Shown here in pieces: positions 1 through 9,546 of a DNA stretch of 64,000 nucleotides. Positions within the stretch are counted from its first letter, which is position 1. The number at the start of each line of letters is the position of its first letter. This stretch comes from Lentinula raphanica (taxonomy: Eukaryota > Basidiomycota > Agaricomycetes > Agaricales > Omphalotaceae): NCBI GenBank assembly GCA_027919835.1, contig JANVFP010000038.1, positions 62,001 to 126,000 of the forward strand, in the 5' to 3' direction. The position numbers were made by a program, and so were the translations under genes. Under the pieces are notes generated by a model. It did not search any database. It was not told where the DNA came from and was given only the letters and a program-made list of their open reading frames with translations.

Positions 1-183
1 ACGTGATGAAAATGATGGAGACGATATGTGATTCGGCAGGAATCACATCGTCGTCAGCCGAACTACGGGCCCGGGACCGGTTACCCGAGCGTGACTATAG
101 TGTCTTTTTACAGATAGAAGGGTATATGCGTCAATCAAACTGCAAGTGAAAGCATAAGCCAGGATATCTATGCAACTTGGGCG

Positions 184-1175
184 TTACGAATGAACGCGGA
201 ACGAGTGCAGAAATTTCTGGAAAGCCGATTTGTGTTTGGACGGAGACTTGCGGGAGGATGTCTTCACATCGATAGGTGTATGTGGTAAGGAAGCGTCTCC
301 TGACGAGAACGAGCTTGGCGAAGCAAGTCCGGGGCAGCGGTCGTATCCACTAGGATTCAAGCAGAACTGCGTTCGAGGTTGGGAGGGATCGGAGCGGCAG
401 AAATAATGAGGGTTGTTCACGATGGCCGGGTCTTCGAAGAACGTGTCGTCATAATGAAGGAGGATATCGCGGTCAGAGACCTTCATTTTCCAACGGAGAC
501 ATGCAAGGAATGACAACTCGAATTCAGCAATTTCTTGCGCTCCGAAGACGGCGTTGAATTCTTCCCACATGGTGTTGCTCATGATACAATCGTTGAGATA
601 CTAGAGAGGACACATCGGTCAATGACGATTGCAACGTATGAGCAACGACAGATACACACCTTTGACGCAACGATGATAGAAGCAAGGTAAATTCTTGCTA
701 GTTCTCGTTCATCGATCTTGGAGTACGAAAGGTAAACTTGTGCCCTTTCAATATAGATAATTGAGGTTATAATGACGGGGATTGTGACTCCAGAGCGATC
801 AAAGAGGTTTTGGACAAACGATCTGAAGCGCAGACGGACAGCCTGACGATATGATATTTCTTCCTCCAACAATCTTGGGCGTATGTTCAAATAAAAACCC
901 AGGCAATCGGCCACATTGTCTGCAGCGTATTCTACAAGACAGAAGCACGGAAGTCAGAAGATTATTCGAGTATAGAAAGGTAATTGATACTTACGAGCAA
1001 CGTGGGAGGTCACCCTTGCGTTTATGAGCAGAAGAAGAGCTGATGAATGCGATTTAGGATCGACAAGACTCGCAGGGTGAACGACTCGGGTGGGTTTGTC
1101 GACGCGCGAGCGTGGTGTACGAGTGGCGGTTTGTAACGAATTGTAGTAAGAAGGATCCATCATAAGACAAGCCAT
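184..1175 (-). CDS. PCL-type cyclin (cyclin N-terminal domain), 3 exons
   Basis: Likely regulatory subunit of a Pho85-like cyclin-dependent kinase. The model has three exons, 1175-995, 931-662 and 600-184, joined by GTAAGT/TAG and GTGTGT/TAG introns. The second exon reads RARIYLASIIVASK-like cyclin-box helix sequence (YLSYSKIDERELARIYLASI), and the third starts YLNDCIMSNTMWEEFNAVFG and continues with ELSFLACLRWKMKVSDRDIL, which is the end of a fungal Pcl/cyclin-Y-like box (known family pattern). The N-terminal 60 residues and the C-terminal tail after the box are low in complexity. The start is the first ATG of the open exon (MACLMMDPSYYNS). Which kinase it partners cannot be told from the sequence. 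No neighbouring gene suggests a pathway. Confidence 0.8.
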
Positions 1176-1490
1176 GTCGATGAAAAGTAAAGTTCGTCAA
1201 TGAAGTTCGAGTTGGTGTAGAGAGTTGGGTAAGCTGATGGTAGATTTGGTTGAAGAGTTGAAGGCTTCGATTCCATGGTTTTATACGACATTGTAGATCA
1301 GGGGAAGGCATAGAGGTGAAGCAGGAGTAGAAAATAATCAGGCCTAGGTTGTGGAAACTGGACAAGGGGAAGTGGTCTCGATCACGAGACTGTGAGACTG
1401 AACAAGACAGGGGCTAACGCGTCGCGTCAAACACAAGTTGCCCTGCGCCCTCACAATCGTACTTCGTCTCAACTTCTTCTTCCCTTCAGA
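1176..1490. other. intergenic, cyclin promoter side
   Basis: Short region upstream of the cyclin start. Open frames here have no recognisable protein content and no clear motif was seen. Confidence 0.5.
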
Positions 1491-1913
1491 TGGTCGTCAC
1501 AGAACTCAGCGATGGCTTTAGTGAGTGACTATAATACTAGCTGAGATACACGACAACTGTGATGACCTTGGTGTACTAAAAATCTAGATAAGTCCCCCTG
1601 TTCTCAATCTTCATCCAAGACGTCGGCCTCGACCTTTGGTTTTGTTTCATCGACCTTGGGGGCTCTCCTCCTGAGTCGTCCAGCACTGTACAGCGCTATG
1701 TTTGCAAATCTCAAGGCCCAGAATGATTTGGTTCAAGTCTGATGTACGTCATCCAGCCTTCCACATTTCCTGCCCCCAGATCTCTGTGATAATCTACACC
1801 CTGGTTATGACCAGCTGCAGTATGACAGGAACCTTCTTGCGATTCTTGGGAAGGGCTACGTCAAAAACGTCCGTCGCCTGAGGCGGCCAACTGACTATGA
1901 TGATCCTCGTTGA
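1491..1913 (+). CDS. small hypothetical gene or decayed fragment
   Basis: An ATG at 1491 is followed by a good donor (GTGAGT, 1521) and two candidate acceptors near 1586-1596. The last exon ends at TGA 1911-1913 and reads DNLHPGYDQLQYDRNLLAIL in one frame, followed by basic residues (VKNVRRLRRP), which looks protein-like. The middle exon is open in two frames depending on the acceptor chosen, and I could not find a splice set that joins all three parts cleanly. I recognise no family. It could be a real small gene with a model I failed to resolve, or a remnant. Confidence 0.3.
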
Positions 1914-1989
1914 AAGCTCCTTGATTCACTTGACTCTGAACCGTTTGACTGTGACTGGACCCGAAGTTCCTTGAAACCAGATAGGATGA

Positions 1990-2305
1990 AAGACGATGAG
2001 AGACTCCCCACCTCTAAAAGGAGTCGTATCGAGACCTCAAGGCCAAGATCTAGTAGTATCAAAAGTTCGTACCGGAACAACAAGCGTCGATTTACATTCC
2101 AGTGAGCGCAGAAATATCGAGCATTCGGACCCACCGCGATATCGAAATTCAAATGAGAGCAAATTTCAGTTGGTTATGTTTACACGAATATGTCAAGGAG
2201 GTTGGTCGTCGAATTCGACCCTAGTAGACTACACGTGAGGGTCCTTTTTGAAGAATCTGCCAATGGTCGATTCAGGAGCAGGAATCTTTTGCTAATGACA
2301 TTTAA
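1990..2305 (-). pseudogene. left edge of the A-family repeat unit with a degraded gene scrap
   Basis: This stretch repeats, in decayed form, sequence found beside A2 and A3: the strings around ttatgtttacacgaata, tcaaggaggttg and ggtcgattcaggagcaggaatc recur near 5000-5170 and 7380-7530. It marks the left end of the tandem unit. The DIDVAVEI-coding part seen in the other two scraps is barely recognisable here. Confidence 0.5.
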
Positions 2306-4343
2306 TCAGCGACGAGTTCCACAGAAAGCAGCGCTCCGAATACGAACCTTTCCCCCTTTGAATAAGACCAACACCTTGCCATCTCTGAGATCTCGTATCT
2401 CTCCGGTAAGTCCGTATTTCAGAAGCCTGTATAGCCCTTTATCGTCCTTCTTCAAACTTTCTCTCCAATCAAATCTCCCAGCATAAACAGGTGCAGCATT
2501 ATCATTGGGAGCAGACCATTCTCGACCGCTCCGATCGAAAACATTGATCAAGGCGATCTGAAAGTTTTGGTTGTTCGCGAGGTCTGCCTTTTGCTTGTGA
2601 ATTACTTGCCAGTCGAATATCCATTGGACGTTGGGTAAAGTCGGAATCTCTTCCTTGATTCTGTCCCGAGTCGAATGGGAACTTCTAAGTGGCGCCAGCA
2701 GTTTTTCAACAGCGAGCGCGAAAGCCTTTTTGAAATCATTGGTCTGGGCATCAAGATCTGGATGATAGAGGAGGTTGATTCCAGCGCCTGCCCATTCAAT
2801 CGATCCAACATGCTAGTCAACGCTTGAGTCGGAACGTTCAGATAGAGATAGAATCTTATTGCTAACCTTTCCGTCCTCGTACGAAACCAAGGCCTTATCT
2901 TGATCATCTCGTAACTCCCCGGTAAACCACTTGTGATGAATTTGATATCTTCCAGCCTGAGAGTCTATGTTTTCGATACAGCCATCCCAGACGATCTCTC
3001 CGGTGTAATGCGAATCGAGTTCCGAGACAGACGACAACTTCTTCTTCTCCTTCGGGACATAAAGGGAGAAGCTGAGTATGAACGCGTCGCGATTCTCGAT
3101 TCCGTTGTCAGCAACGATTTTGGTGATGAAAACCTTTTCCACGTCTTTCAATCTCAACGTGGGCTTGCTGTCCTTAGATTTGAGAGCTTCCAAGAGAGTC
3201 TTCCTTTCGACGGTGTCAAGCATTTTCTGAACGGGTCTTCGGTAGGCGGAAAGAGTGGGGAATTGATAGAAGTCATTGAGTGCACTGGAAATATGAAGAG
3301 TCGCTTGTATCGCACGTATGTCCTTCACGGCATCTGGCTCATTCGTCGTGTAATAACGTAGCTCTTCCGCCGCACCATTCGCGATTCCCTGCAAAGAAAT
3401 CAGCACAAGTCGGAGACAGAATATTGAGCGAAGCGCAGTATTAGCCTGGAACCCAGGGCTCGTAAGGCCATCGTGCTCGACATGTTTGAAACTCCGACGC
3501 AATGCCAGGTGCTGCCGGTCGATCAATCTCACGTAACTGATATGACTCTCATACTGACTCTGAGTCTTTTTGCCAATTTCTTCTCTTACATCAAGCTTAA
3601 TGATACAGGAAACTGTGTGAAGACAAGCCAGACTCTGAGCGCAAGAATCCTATGACATTCTGGGTACATTCCTTGCAGGAAACACCAATTTGGCCACCCA
3701 GAACACTCAGCTCGGGCCGCTCAGCCAGATCGTACAGATGTCACCATGTCAGATTTGCATGGCTTTTACAACTCTTGCAAGTGAAGGGACTCCAAGAGAG
3801 AGCTGACAGAAGAGTCTGTCATGAAGCTGATTCATTGGCATATAAGCTCAAGACAGAGCACATATACAAGACTTACAAGTCAAAGAAAAGAGAATCAACG
3901 AGCACGAGCGTGCTATTGCATCAAATTCTCACAGGCCAGCATCAAGCGGCAGTGTCAAAATATTTCAAATATGTCGAGCACGGGGATCTCAGCCTTCAGG
4001 AGCCCTTGGTACCAGGCATTATTCAAGAACGACTTTTCTTCTTGAACTATTGCGGCTAGCCAGGAGTATGAAAAATCACTTCACACTCACATGTCCCGGT
4101 TCATCTTGCGTCATTTCGGACTGATGTGGCCCTCCCGCTCCACCACTCATGGTGAGTGCCTGCAAGGAAATCAGCACCAGTTGGAGACAGGATATCGAGT
4201 CAAACGTGTTCTGAAAATACACTCACATCTTCCGTCTTTGGTGCAGCGGGGGCAGCAACGGCTAGTAGCGCTAAGAAGGCTACGCCCAGTGCCCACAACT
4301 TGAGGATTGCGAGGTGAGTCTTTTTTGGAGAAAAAAATCGCAT
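2306..4343 (-). CDS. A1: secreted two-module protein of unknown family, 404 aa, 4 exons
   Basis: Exons 4343-4227, 4159-4091, 3388-2867 and 2812-2306, all joined in phase 0. Exon 1 encodes a signal peptide (MRFFSPKKTHLAIL, then a Leu/Ala core ending AVAAPAAP). Exon 2 is a 23-residue mini-exon (starts ALTMSGGAGGPHQSE). Exons 3 and 4 each carry one copy of a module that ends in (T)GE(L/I)RD...(D/G)GKV: WFTGELRDDQDKALVSYEDG in the first and YGLTGEIRDLRDGKVLVLFK in the second. I recognise no named family; secretion is inferred from the signal peptide. Intron 2 is enlarged by a 626-bp MITE-like element, but the reading frame is intact, so this is the only clearly open A copy. No enzyme motif and few cysteines are seen. 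Confidence 0.7.
3441..4066. mobile_element. MITE-like element with long imperfect terminal inverted repeats
   Basis: Inserted in intron 2 of A1; the matching introns of A2 and A3 lack it. The left end (ttagcctggaacccagggctc...cgtgctcgacatgtttgaaa) matches the reverse complement of 3961-4024 (gcctggtaccaagggctcc...cgtgctcgacatatttgaaa), giving inverted repeats of about 60 bp. The right end runs a further 40 bp or so beyond the repeat. TA dinucleotides flank it at 3439-3440 and 4067-4068, consistent with a TA target duplication as in Tc1/mariner-type MITEs. No transposase is visible; the open frames inside are short and unrecognised. Confidence 0.7.
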
Positions 4344-4410
4344 CGCGATTCTTTAGAGGCAAAAGGTTTTGTTTTTTGGTGAATGAGGAGAAGAAATAAA
4401 ATGTGAATGT

Positions 4411-4421
4411 CCCGCCAGCGG
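4411..4421 (-). promoter_or_regulatory. CCGCTGGCGGG element upstream of A1
   Basis: Reads CCGCTGGCGGG on the minus strand, about 70 bp upstream of the A1 start. The same string sits at the same distance before A2 and A3 and resembles the element before all B genes. Confidence 0.45.
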
Positions 4422-4687
4422 TGTCAAAGAGTTTGTCGAAGTAGTACAAGGTTGAAGTGGGCGAGAACGGAGAACTTGAACAACTTGCTGATATTTACTG
4501 CTTGATTCTATACACAGCTTCGTCCATCGGATCTGCCGCTGGGGTAGGATGACAACTCGGAATAGACACTACTAAGGAAATACGACCACAAGGTCTGTTT
4601 TAGTTCCAGTGTAGACCAGTGCTGTTAGAAACAACTTAAGTGTTTAAGGGTCTGAGCATATGCACGATTGTGATTCGAAAGATAATA

Positions 4688-4990
4688 TTAATGAAAAATT
4701 AAAAATTTCCCTCCTCCGAAAGGAGTTGGTCTTGAGCTTGAGGTTTTGATCTCTATCTGACACCAGAATTGAGCCGTACTCCCGAACAGCATTGATTCAT
4801 ATCTATAGGCTGTGCGCACAGGCAAGAATGAGCTTTTCTCCCGAAAATAGCGAAGAGGACATTGAATACATACCACAACGCCAAGGTCAGGTGCACTAAT
4901 CTCTACTGCAACATCGATATCCAACGCTTGAAGTTTTGAAGCTTCGTCCATCGGGTCTTACACGATATCGAGCTGAGAAGTCGAACTTGA
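4688..4990 (-). pseudogene. scrap of the 3' end of the SQAS-repeat gene
   Basis: On the minus strand this reads LDIDVAVEISAP, matching LDIDVAVEINAR at the C terminus of the gene at 9547-10713, and the flanking DNA is alike. It is a truncated by-product of the tandem duplication that also carried the A genes. No start or full frame remains. Confidence 0.65.
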
Positions 4991-5213
4991 ACTGGAAGTA
5001 AAAGTTATGTTTAAGTACACGAATGCATTCCAGAGGCACAAGAGAATACATATAAGATGAGTCTATGGTGACTATGTCGAGGAGGTTGACCGTCCAATAC
5101 GACCCTAGACTACTACACGTGAAAGTGCTTTTTGAAGAATCCGGTCGATTTAGGAGCAGGAATCTTGTGCTAATGAATATCAATCAGCGACAAATGCCAC
5201 AGAAAGCAGCGCT

Positions 5214-6771
5214 TTAAACACGAACCTTTCCCTCTTTAAACGAGACCAACACCTTGCCATCGAGGTCTCGTATCTCTCCGGTAAGTTTACCTTGTTGCAG
5301 CTCGTATACCCCTTGCCTATTCTTCTTCAGACTTTTCGCCCAATCGATTCGCCCAGCATAAACAAGTTCAGGACCTTCACTGGGAGCCAGCTTCTTCTTC
5401 TTGCTGTCACTGCTCTCATAGGAAACATCAACCAAGCTGATCAGGAACTCCTGGTTGTTCGCCAACGAGTCCGCTTTCAGCGCGCTTCGAACTGACCAGG
5501 TAAATATCCATCGGACGTGTGGTAAGGTTGGAATCTGTTTCCTGATTTTGTCCCTACTCGTCTGCGAATCTCCAATTGGCGCCAGTAGTTTATCGAGAGC
5601 GAGCACGAAAGCGGCTTTGAATTCAGCAGTCTGGTCAGCAAGATCTGGATGGTAGTGGAGCTGGGATTCGATCCTCCCCTGTAGTTCTTTTTTAACAAGC
5701 TATTTATGGAACTTTTGAATCACAGCGTTCGGACAGACATGGAATCTGCTGCTAACCTTTCCGTCCTCGGACGACACCAATACCATATCTTGATTATCTA
5801 GTAACTTCCCGCTACACTCCTCGGTATACAGCCCGTACATTTTTTCAATTGTTTTGGAGTCGTCGGTTCGAAAAGTCGGATGCAGCTATCCCAAATGATC
5901 TCTCCAGTGTAACGCAGATCCGTTTTCGAGACAGAGGACGGCGACTTGTTATCCGTCTTCGGGACGAAAAGGGAGAAGCTGAGTATGAACTCGTTGCGAT
6001 TCCCGATTTCTCCGTCAACAACGACTTTGGTGATGACAGCCTTCTTCTTTACGTCTTCCACCACCACTTCGGGCTCTAAAGTCTTCAAAAGAGGAGTCTG
6101 TTCTACGCCGTCGAGCAATCTCTGAACGGGCTTTTTGAATGCGAGGAGAGTGGAGAATAGATAAAAGTTCGAATTGAGTCTATCGAGTTCTTTGGAAATA
6201 TGAAGAGTCGCTTGTATCATGGGTGCGTCCGTCACGGCATCATCTGGCTCATCTGTCGTATAATGATGTGACTGTGCCACTGCACCACTTGTGGATCCCT
6301 GCAAAGAAATCAGCACCAGTTGAAGACAGGATAGCGAGTGAAGCGCGGTATGAAAAATCACTCTTAAACTCACGTGTCTCGGGTCATCTTGCGTCGATGG
6401 AGACTCAGGTAGCCCTCCACTCATCAAGAATTCCTGTAAGGAAATCAGCACCAGTTGGAGACCGGAAATCGAGATTCGAGTGAAGCGCGTCATGAAAAAA
6501 GACGTTTACACTCACATCTCCTGGGTCATCTTGCGTCGATGCGGTCTGATGTCGCCCTCCCACTTCACCACTCATGCCAGTGAGTGCCTGCAAGGAAATC
6601 AGCACCAGTCGAAGACAGGATATCGAGTGAAGCCTGTTTTGAAGAAATGACTTTTGCACTCACATTTTCCGGCTTCGGTGGAGCGGGGGCGGCAGCGGAT
6701 TGCGCGAAGAAGGAGGCTACGCCAACAACGAAGATTGCGAAATGAGTCTTTTTTGGATGAAGGAATCGCAT
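5214..6771 (-). pseudogene. A2: second A-family copy, frameshifted in exon 4
   Basis: Exons 6771-6664 (signal peptide MRFLHPKKTHFAIFVVGVAS), 6587-6516, 6433-6374, 6298-5757 and 5699-5214. It has two mini-exons (24 and 20 residues, ALTGMSGEVGG... and EFLMSGGLPES...) where A1 has one. Exon 4 is 542 nt, so the frame is lost: after EIIWDSCIRLFE the frame runs to a stop, while a second frame resumes the family sequence (ECSGKLLDNQDMVLVSSEDG). Exon 5 is fully open and ends GKLTGEIRDLDGKVLVSFKE. Either a one-base indel has inactivated it or the assembly has an error here; an extra intron cannot be excluded. Confidence 0.65.
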
Positions 6772-6840
6772 CGTGTCTTTTAGAGGCAAAAACTGTTGTT
6801 GTTTTTTGGTGAGTATGGAGAGAAAATAAGATGTGAATGA

Positions 6841-6851
6841 CCCGCCAGCGG
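6841..6851 (-). promoter_or_regulatory. CCGCTGGCGGG element upstream of A2
   Basis: Same 11-mer as before A1 and A3, about 70 bp upstream of the A2 start codon. Confidence 0.45.
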
Positions 6852-7229
6852 TGTCGAAGTAGTACAAGGGTGAAGTGGGTAGAAACGGAGAATTTGAACA
6901 GGCTGATATAGTATTTGCTCTTGCTTGTACACAGCAAGTTCGCCCATCCGATCTTCCGCTTCAAGGGTGGATAAAACGACTCAGAATTGACAATTAATAC
7001 ACAGGGTCTATACTTTAGTCCCAGCGAAAACCAGTGCTGTTACAAACGACTTAGCAGCTCTGACTCTAAGCATATGCACCATTGTGGTTCGCCTCTGAAA
7101 GGAGTTCGTCTTGTAAGTATCATCTTGAGGTTCAATCTCTATCTAATTGAGCCGTACTTCCGAAAAGCAATGACATTCTGTGCCTTTCTGTGCGCACAAG
7201 CAATGACCCGAAGATAGCGAAGAGAATAC

Positions 7230-7345
7230 CGCAACGCCAAGGTAAGGTCGCCATGAATACGAGCACTACTACATAATCATGATAATCTCCACTGCAACAT
7301 CGATATCCAACGCTTGAACTTGAAGCTTCGTCCATTGGGTCTTAC
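7230..7345 (-). pseudogene. scrap of the 3' end of the SQAS-repeat gene
   Basis: Shares caacgccaagg and catcgatatccaac with 4880-4925 and with the 3' exon of the gene at 9547-10713, in the same order and orientation. The frame is decayed. It is part of the duplicated unit and not a gene. Confidence 0.6.
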
Positions 7346-7546
7346 GCGATATCGAACTGAGAACGAGGACTCGAACTGGAAGTTATGTTTACACGAATAC
7401 ATTCCAGAGCATAAGATGAGTCTATGGTGACTATGTCAAGGAGGTTGAACGTCGACTCGGAATACAACCCTAGACTACACTTTGAAGTGCTTTTTTGAAG
7501 AAACCGGTCGATTCAGGAGCAGGAATCTTTTGCTAATGAATTTTAA

Positions 7547-9122
7547 TCAGCGACGAGTGCCACAGAAAGCAGCGCTCCAGATACGAACCTTCCCCTTTTC
7601 AAATAAGACCAACACCTTTTTATCTCTGACGTCTCGTATCTCTCCGGTAAGTTTACCTTTTTGCAGTTCGTATACCCCTTGTCCATTCTTCTGCAGACTT
7701 TTCTCCCAATTGATTCGCCCAGCATAAACCATAGGTTCAACGTCTTCACTGGCCGCCGACCACTTTAGAGTTTTCTGGTCAAAAACCTTAATCATGGTGA
7801 TCTGAAAGTCTTGGTCGGTCTCCAAGCTATTTCCTGTCCCACCTTCAACCACTCGCCACTCGAAGTTTTTCCACTGGTCGTTGGGTAACGAGACCACATT
7901 CTTGATCTGGTCCAGACCCTCCCGCGAATTCGCGATTGGCGCGAGCAGAGTTTGAACAGCATACGCAAGAGCCGGTTCGAAATGCTCATCCGAATGGGTC
8001 TGCTTAGCAAGGGATGGGTGGAAAAGGAACCGGGCTTTGACTGTCCAAACATGCTAGTTGGCAACGCTCGAGTATGAATCACAACGCTCAAACAGAGATA
8101 AAATCATGTTGCTAACCTCTCTCTTATACGACCACAATTGCTTATGTTGATCATCTCGTAACTCCCCGGTACACTCGGAATGAACCCAGTATCCTCCATC
8201 TTCCATCTTATCAATGCAGCCCATCATCCCAAACAATGTCTCCAGTGTAACGCAGACCGGTCTTCGAGTCAGACGACGGCTCGGAGCCCTTCGTCTTCGG
8301 GACAGAAAGGAAGAAGCGGAGTATGAACGCGTTGAGACTCTGAATTTCTTCGTCAGCAACGACTTTGGTGATGACAACCCTCTTCCCCACGTCTTTCGAC
8401 CTCAATTTTGATAAACTGCTGTCCTTGGACTTGAGAGCTCTCAAGAGAGTATCGATTTTTACGGTGTTAAGCATTTTCTGAACGGGTCGTCTGGAAATAT
8501 CGGGGAAATTCGGATACTTGCTCTTGAGTTCGTTGGAAATATGAAGAGTGGCGTGTATCATGGGAGTGGTTCTGTCTAGCAAGCCATCTGGCTCATTTAT
8601 CCCATCCGCCGCACCACTGAAGGATCCCTGCAAGGAAATCAGCACCGGTTCGAGAAAGGGTAGAGAGTGAGGCGTATTCTAAAGAATTGCTTTTGCACTC
8701 ACGTAGTCTGGGTCATTCATTGGTGAAATGACATCCGATGGCTCTTGCGTCGATTCGGACTCATGTTGTCCGCCCACTCCACTACTCATAGTGAATTTCT
8801 GCAAGGAAATCAGCACCAGTTGGAGACAGAATATCGAATGAAGCGCGTATGGAACATCAATTGTACACTCACATGTTCCGGGTCATTTTGCGTCGTTGTG
8901 GTCTGATCTTGCCCTCCCACTCCACCACTCATAAGGAATTCCTGCAAAGAAATCAACACCAGTTGGAGATAGGATATCGAGTGAAGCCTGTTGGGAAGAA
9001 ATGACTTTTACACTCACATTTTCCGGCTTTGGTGGGGCGGGGGCGGCAACGGCTTGCGCGAAGAAGGCTACGCCCACAACGAGGATTGCGAGATGAGTCT
9101 TTTTTGGAGGAAGGAATCGCAT
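7547..9122 (-). pseudogene. A3: third A-family copy, frameshifted in exon 4
   Basis: Exons 9122-9018 (signal peptide MRFLPPKKTHLAILVVGVAF), 8941-8873, 8798-8703, 8627-8117 and 8053-7547. The two mini-exons encode EFLMSGGVGGQDQ... (23 aa) and KFTMSSGVGGQHESES... (32 aa). Exon 4 is 511 nt: after GLRYTGDIVWDDG a repeated GATG (around 8224) throws the frame, and the family sequence resumes as CIDKMEDGGYWVHSECTGEL in another frame. Exon 5 is open and ends GKLTGEIRDVRDKKVLVLFE. As for A2, a pseudogene is the simplest reading; the 4-bp duplication argues against random sequencing error. Confidence 0.65.
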
Positions 9123-9189
9123 CGTGGCTCTTTAGAGGCGAGAGATTTTGTTTTCTGGTGAATGAGGTGAAGTAATAGAATGTAAATGT

Positions 9190-9200
9190 CCCGCCAGCGG
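9190..9200 (-). promoter_or_regulatory. CCGCTGGCGGG element upstream of A3
   Basis: Third copy of the 11-mer, about 70 bp before the A3 start codon. Confidence 0.45.
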
Positions 9201-9546
9201 TGTCGAAGAGGTTGTCGAAGTAGTACAAGGTTGAAGTGGGTGAAAACGGAATACTTGAACAAGCTGATATTTACTCTTGCTTGAGTCTATACACAGCTTC
9301 GTCCATCGGATCTGCCGCTGGGGTAGAAAAAACGACTCAGAATTGACTACTACAAAAATACAACCACAAGGTCTACTTTAGTCCGAGCGTAAACCAGTGC
9401 TGTTAAAAACGACTTAGCAGCTCTTAGCATATGCACGATTGTGATTCGAAAGATGATAAGAAAATTCCCTCCTCTAAAAGGAGTTCGTCTTGAGGTTTGA
9501 TCTCTATCTGGCACTAGAATTGAGTGGTCTCCCGACAGGCATCGAT

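Larger units (their letters stand above)
2080..9480. repeat. tandem array of about 2.4-kb units carrying A1-A3
   Basis: The marker string catcgatatccaac (DIDV codons) lies near 4911, 7293 and 9660, a spacing of about 2.38 kb. Upstream sequence such as cttcgtccat(c/t)ggatctgccgctggggtag (4516-, 9296-) and the 3' flanks of each A gene repeat in the same order. The leftmost unit is longer because of the MITE. Confidence 0.75.

Noticed and set aside
3652..4059. 135-codon open frame inside the MITE-like element, considered as a transposase
   Set aside because: Too short, lacks any transposase motif, and its end is made of the inverted repeat.
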